This document shows, one piece after another, positions 35,995 through 37,011 of a stretch of 37,011 nt of DNA. Location: assembly GCF_000690905.1 (NCBI RefSeq), contig NZ_JMCL01000049.1, positions 1-37,011 of the forward strand, written 5' to 3'. The notes below the pieces were generated by a model. It was given only the letters and a program-made list of their open reading frames with translations. It searched no databases and was not told where the DNA came from. Position 1 is the first letter of the stretch, and each line of letters starts with the position of its first letter. Both the position numbers and the translations under genes were made by a program. The stretch is from Pseudomonas sp. Ant30-3. Lineage in GTDB: Bacteria; Pseudomonadota; Gammaproteobacteria; Pseudomonadales; Pseudomonadaceae.

Positions 35995-36324
35995 TTATAC
36001 CGGCATCTGCATGATGTCTTGGTAAGCCTGAACCAGTTTGTTACGCACCTGGGTCAGCGCTTGAAAAGACACACTGGCTTTCTGCGAGGAAATCATCACG
36101 TCCGTCAGGTCGACGCCGCTTTTGCCGATCTCGAAGGCGGAGGCCAACTGACTGGACGCTTGCTGGGTTTCGCTGACTTTATTCACGGCCTGACCGAGCA
36201 TGTCGGAAAAGCTGCTGCCACTCAATTCAGGGACGGCGGCAGTCGACTTAGGCGCAGACATGGCATCCATTTGCATGGCCCGCATGTCCAGCATCAATCG
36301 ATTGAATTCAATACCTTGGCTCAT
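35995..36324 (-). CDS. fliE: Flagellar hook-basal body protein FliE
   Basis: FliE joins the MS ring to the rod. The 109-residue protein ends with the conserved helix [24 protein letters not shown]. The ATG at 36324 gives the usual [17 protein letters not shown] start; a 33-residue upstream extension runs through the predicted promoter and is rejected. It is the first gene of fliEFGHIJ. Confidence 0.96.
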   Translation of the reverse strand: MSQGIEFNRLMLDMRAMQMDAMSAPKSTAAVPELSGSSFSDMLGQAVNKVSETQQASSQLASAFEIGKSGVDLTDVMISSQKASVSFQALTQVRNKLVQAYQDIMQMPV

Positions 36325-36384
36325 GATCTGCTCTCTTTGGCGACCCGCAATTTTTTGACACTCACTCGGCGGGTAATGAGGTGT

Positions 36385-36401
36385 TAGCAAGACCGGTGCC
36401 A
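36385..36401 (-). promoter_or_regulatory. Predicted sigma-54 promoter for fliEFGHIJ
   Basis: On the minus strand the sequence reads TGGCACCGGTCTTGCTA. The -24 GG (36399-36400) and -12 GC (36387-36388) are 12 bases apart and TGGCAC-N5-TTGCT is an almost ideal RpoN site. It lies about 60 bases upstream of fliE. FleR, encoded just upstream, is the sigma-54 activator known to drive this class of operon. Confidence 0.88.
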
Positions 36402-36421
36402 GCTCGATGGCAGCGCTGAAC

Positions 36422-36450
36422 AAAAGGCCTGCGGGACATTGTCGCAGCCC
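36422..36450 (-). terminator. Probable Rho-independent terminator after fleR
   Basis: On the minus strand GGGCTGCG and CGCAGGCC form a stem with one mismatch around a 9-base loop, followed directly by TTTTG. It lies 3 bp after the fleR stop and before the fliE promoter, so it would separate the fleSR transcript from fliEFGHIJ. Confidence 0.55.
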
Positions 36451-36453
36451 TCG

Positions 36454-37011
36454 TCAGGTGGCGAACAGATACGCTTCCACATCCATCCCGGCGTCGCGCA
36501 TTTGCGCCAGTTTGTAACGCAGAGTGCGCGGACTGATGCCCAGCCGCTCGGCCGCTTCCTTGCGCCGACCACGCTCGGCGCGCAGGGTGTCGATGATCAT
36601 CTGGAATTCGCGACGACGCAGGTCATCGCCCAGCGCCCCGGCAGGTTCAGACTCGGCTTGCAGCGCACCCATCGATGCCGGCGCGACTGGCGACAGAGGT
36701 GCAAAGATGACTGGCCCGGTAAGGCAGAAGTCCTGTGGCTGGATCAAACCACCCTGCTGCAGGATGAGCGCGCGCTGAATGGCGTTATCCAGTTCGCGCA
36801 CATTGCCAGGCCATGGGTAACTAATCAGACATGCCTGTGCCGCGGGCGATAATTTGGCTGCCGCATGCTTCATTTTATTGACGTGCTTGTTCAAAAGCCG
36901 CTCTGCCAGCGGCAGGATATCGGCGGTGCGCTCGCGTAATGGCCGCCAGGCGAGCGGGAACACCGAGAGCCGGTAGTAGAGATCTTCACGGAATCGCCCC
37001 GCCGCCACTTC
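36454..37011 (-). CDS. fleR: Sigma-54 activator FleR, partial (C-terminal end)
   Basis: FleR is the NtrC-type response regulator, partner of kinase FleS, that activates sigma-54 promoters of middle flagellar genes. The frame runs off the window end; about 185 C-terminal residues are present. They show the end of the AAA+ domain (AGRFREDLYYRLSVFPL, PWPGNVRELDNAIQRAL), an Ala/Pro-rich linker and a Fis-type helix-turn-helix (RRKEAAERLGISPRTLRYKL). The receiver and most of the ATPase domain lie outside. FleQ is the main alternative, but position upstream of fliE fits FleR. Confidence 0.92.
   Translation of the reverse strand, partial: EVAAGRFREDLYYRLSVFPLAWRPLRERTADILPLAERLLNKHVNKMKHAAAKLSPAAQACLISYPWPGNVRELDNAIQRALILQQGGLIQPQDFCLTGPVIFAPLSPVAPASMGALQAESEPAGALGDDLRRREFQMIIDTLRAERGRRKEAAERLGISPRTLRYKLAQMRDAGMDVEAYLFAT

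Noticed and set aside
36325..36423. A 33-residue N-terminal extension of FliE
   Set aside because: It would run through the near-ideal sigma-54 promoter, and the FliE family starts at the MSQGIEF position.
1..37011. CRISPR array, tRNA, rRNA, prophage or insertion sequence
   Set aside because: I saw no regularly spaced repeats, no tRNA-like cloverleaf, and no transposase or integrase; the only mobile-type sequences are the four REPINs.

Overview
The window is about 37 kb of one contiguous motility and chemotaxis locus joined to a cytochrome c maturation operon. Gene order, protein sequences, high GC content and four paired inverted palindromes of the REPIN type (for example TGTGGGAGCGGGCTTGCTCG) all point to a fluorescent Pseudomonas (P. 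fluorescens/putida type). That assignment is inferred from recognised families, not from a database search. Nearly every gene lies on the minus strand, so transcription runs from high to low coordinates. The only plus-strand genes are a two-gene pair at 4266-6166. No gene-free gap exceeds 300 bases; the largest is 20714-20970.

Layout in transcription order: (1) the 3' end of fleR (NtrC-type activator) with a likely terminator; (2) a sigma-54 promoter and fliE-fliF-fliG-fliH-fliI-fliJ (MS ring, C-ring rotor, export ATPase complex); (3) a regulatory module hsbA-hsbR-hptB (anti-anti-sigma factor, phosphatase/kinase response regulator, histidine phosphotransferase); (4) fliK with its own sigma-54 site, a REPIN, then a sigma-54 promoter and fliL-fliM-fliN-fliO-fliP-fliQ-fliR-flhB (C-ring and export gate); (5) a REPIN and a sigma-54 promoter before flhA-flhF-(small ORF)-fleN-fliA, which cover the export gate, polar placement and number control, and sigma-28; (6) cheY-cheZ-cheA-cheB-motC-motD-parC-parP-cheW and a DUF2802 gene, a polar chemotaxis array with its ParA-type positioning system and a second stator; (7) a REPIN, then the convergent plus-strand pair encoding a second FliK-like protein and a free-standing FlhB C-terminal-like protein; (8) divergently, ccmA-ccmB-ccmC-ccmD-ccmE-ccmF (System I cytochrome c biogenesis), with ccmF running off the window start.

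The genes work together to build, place and steer a polar flagellum. FleR/sigma-54 would fire the basal body operons, FlhF/FleN would fix position and number, FliA would fire late genes, and the Che/Par proteins would control motor direction. The Hsb module probably feeds the HptB phosphorelay into FlgM/FliA and c-di-GMP control.

The most interesting points are: the FliK-like/FlhB-C-like pair, whose second member lacks the NPTH autocleavage motif; a CheA whose P2 region is replaced by four copies of an acidic DDEFExLLDxLHGKG motif; a 35-codon ORF with a good ribosome binding site that exactly fills the flhF-fleN gap; and REPINs placed next to sigma-54 promoters, plus one inside the parC-parP unit.
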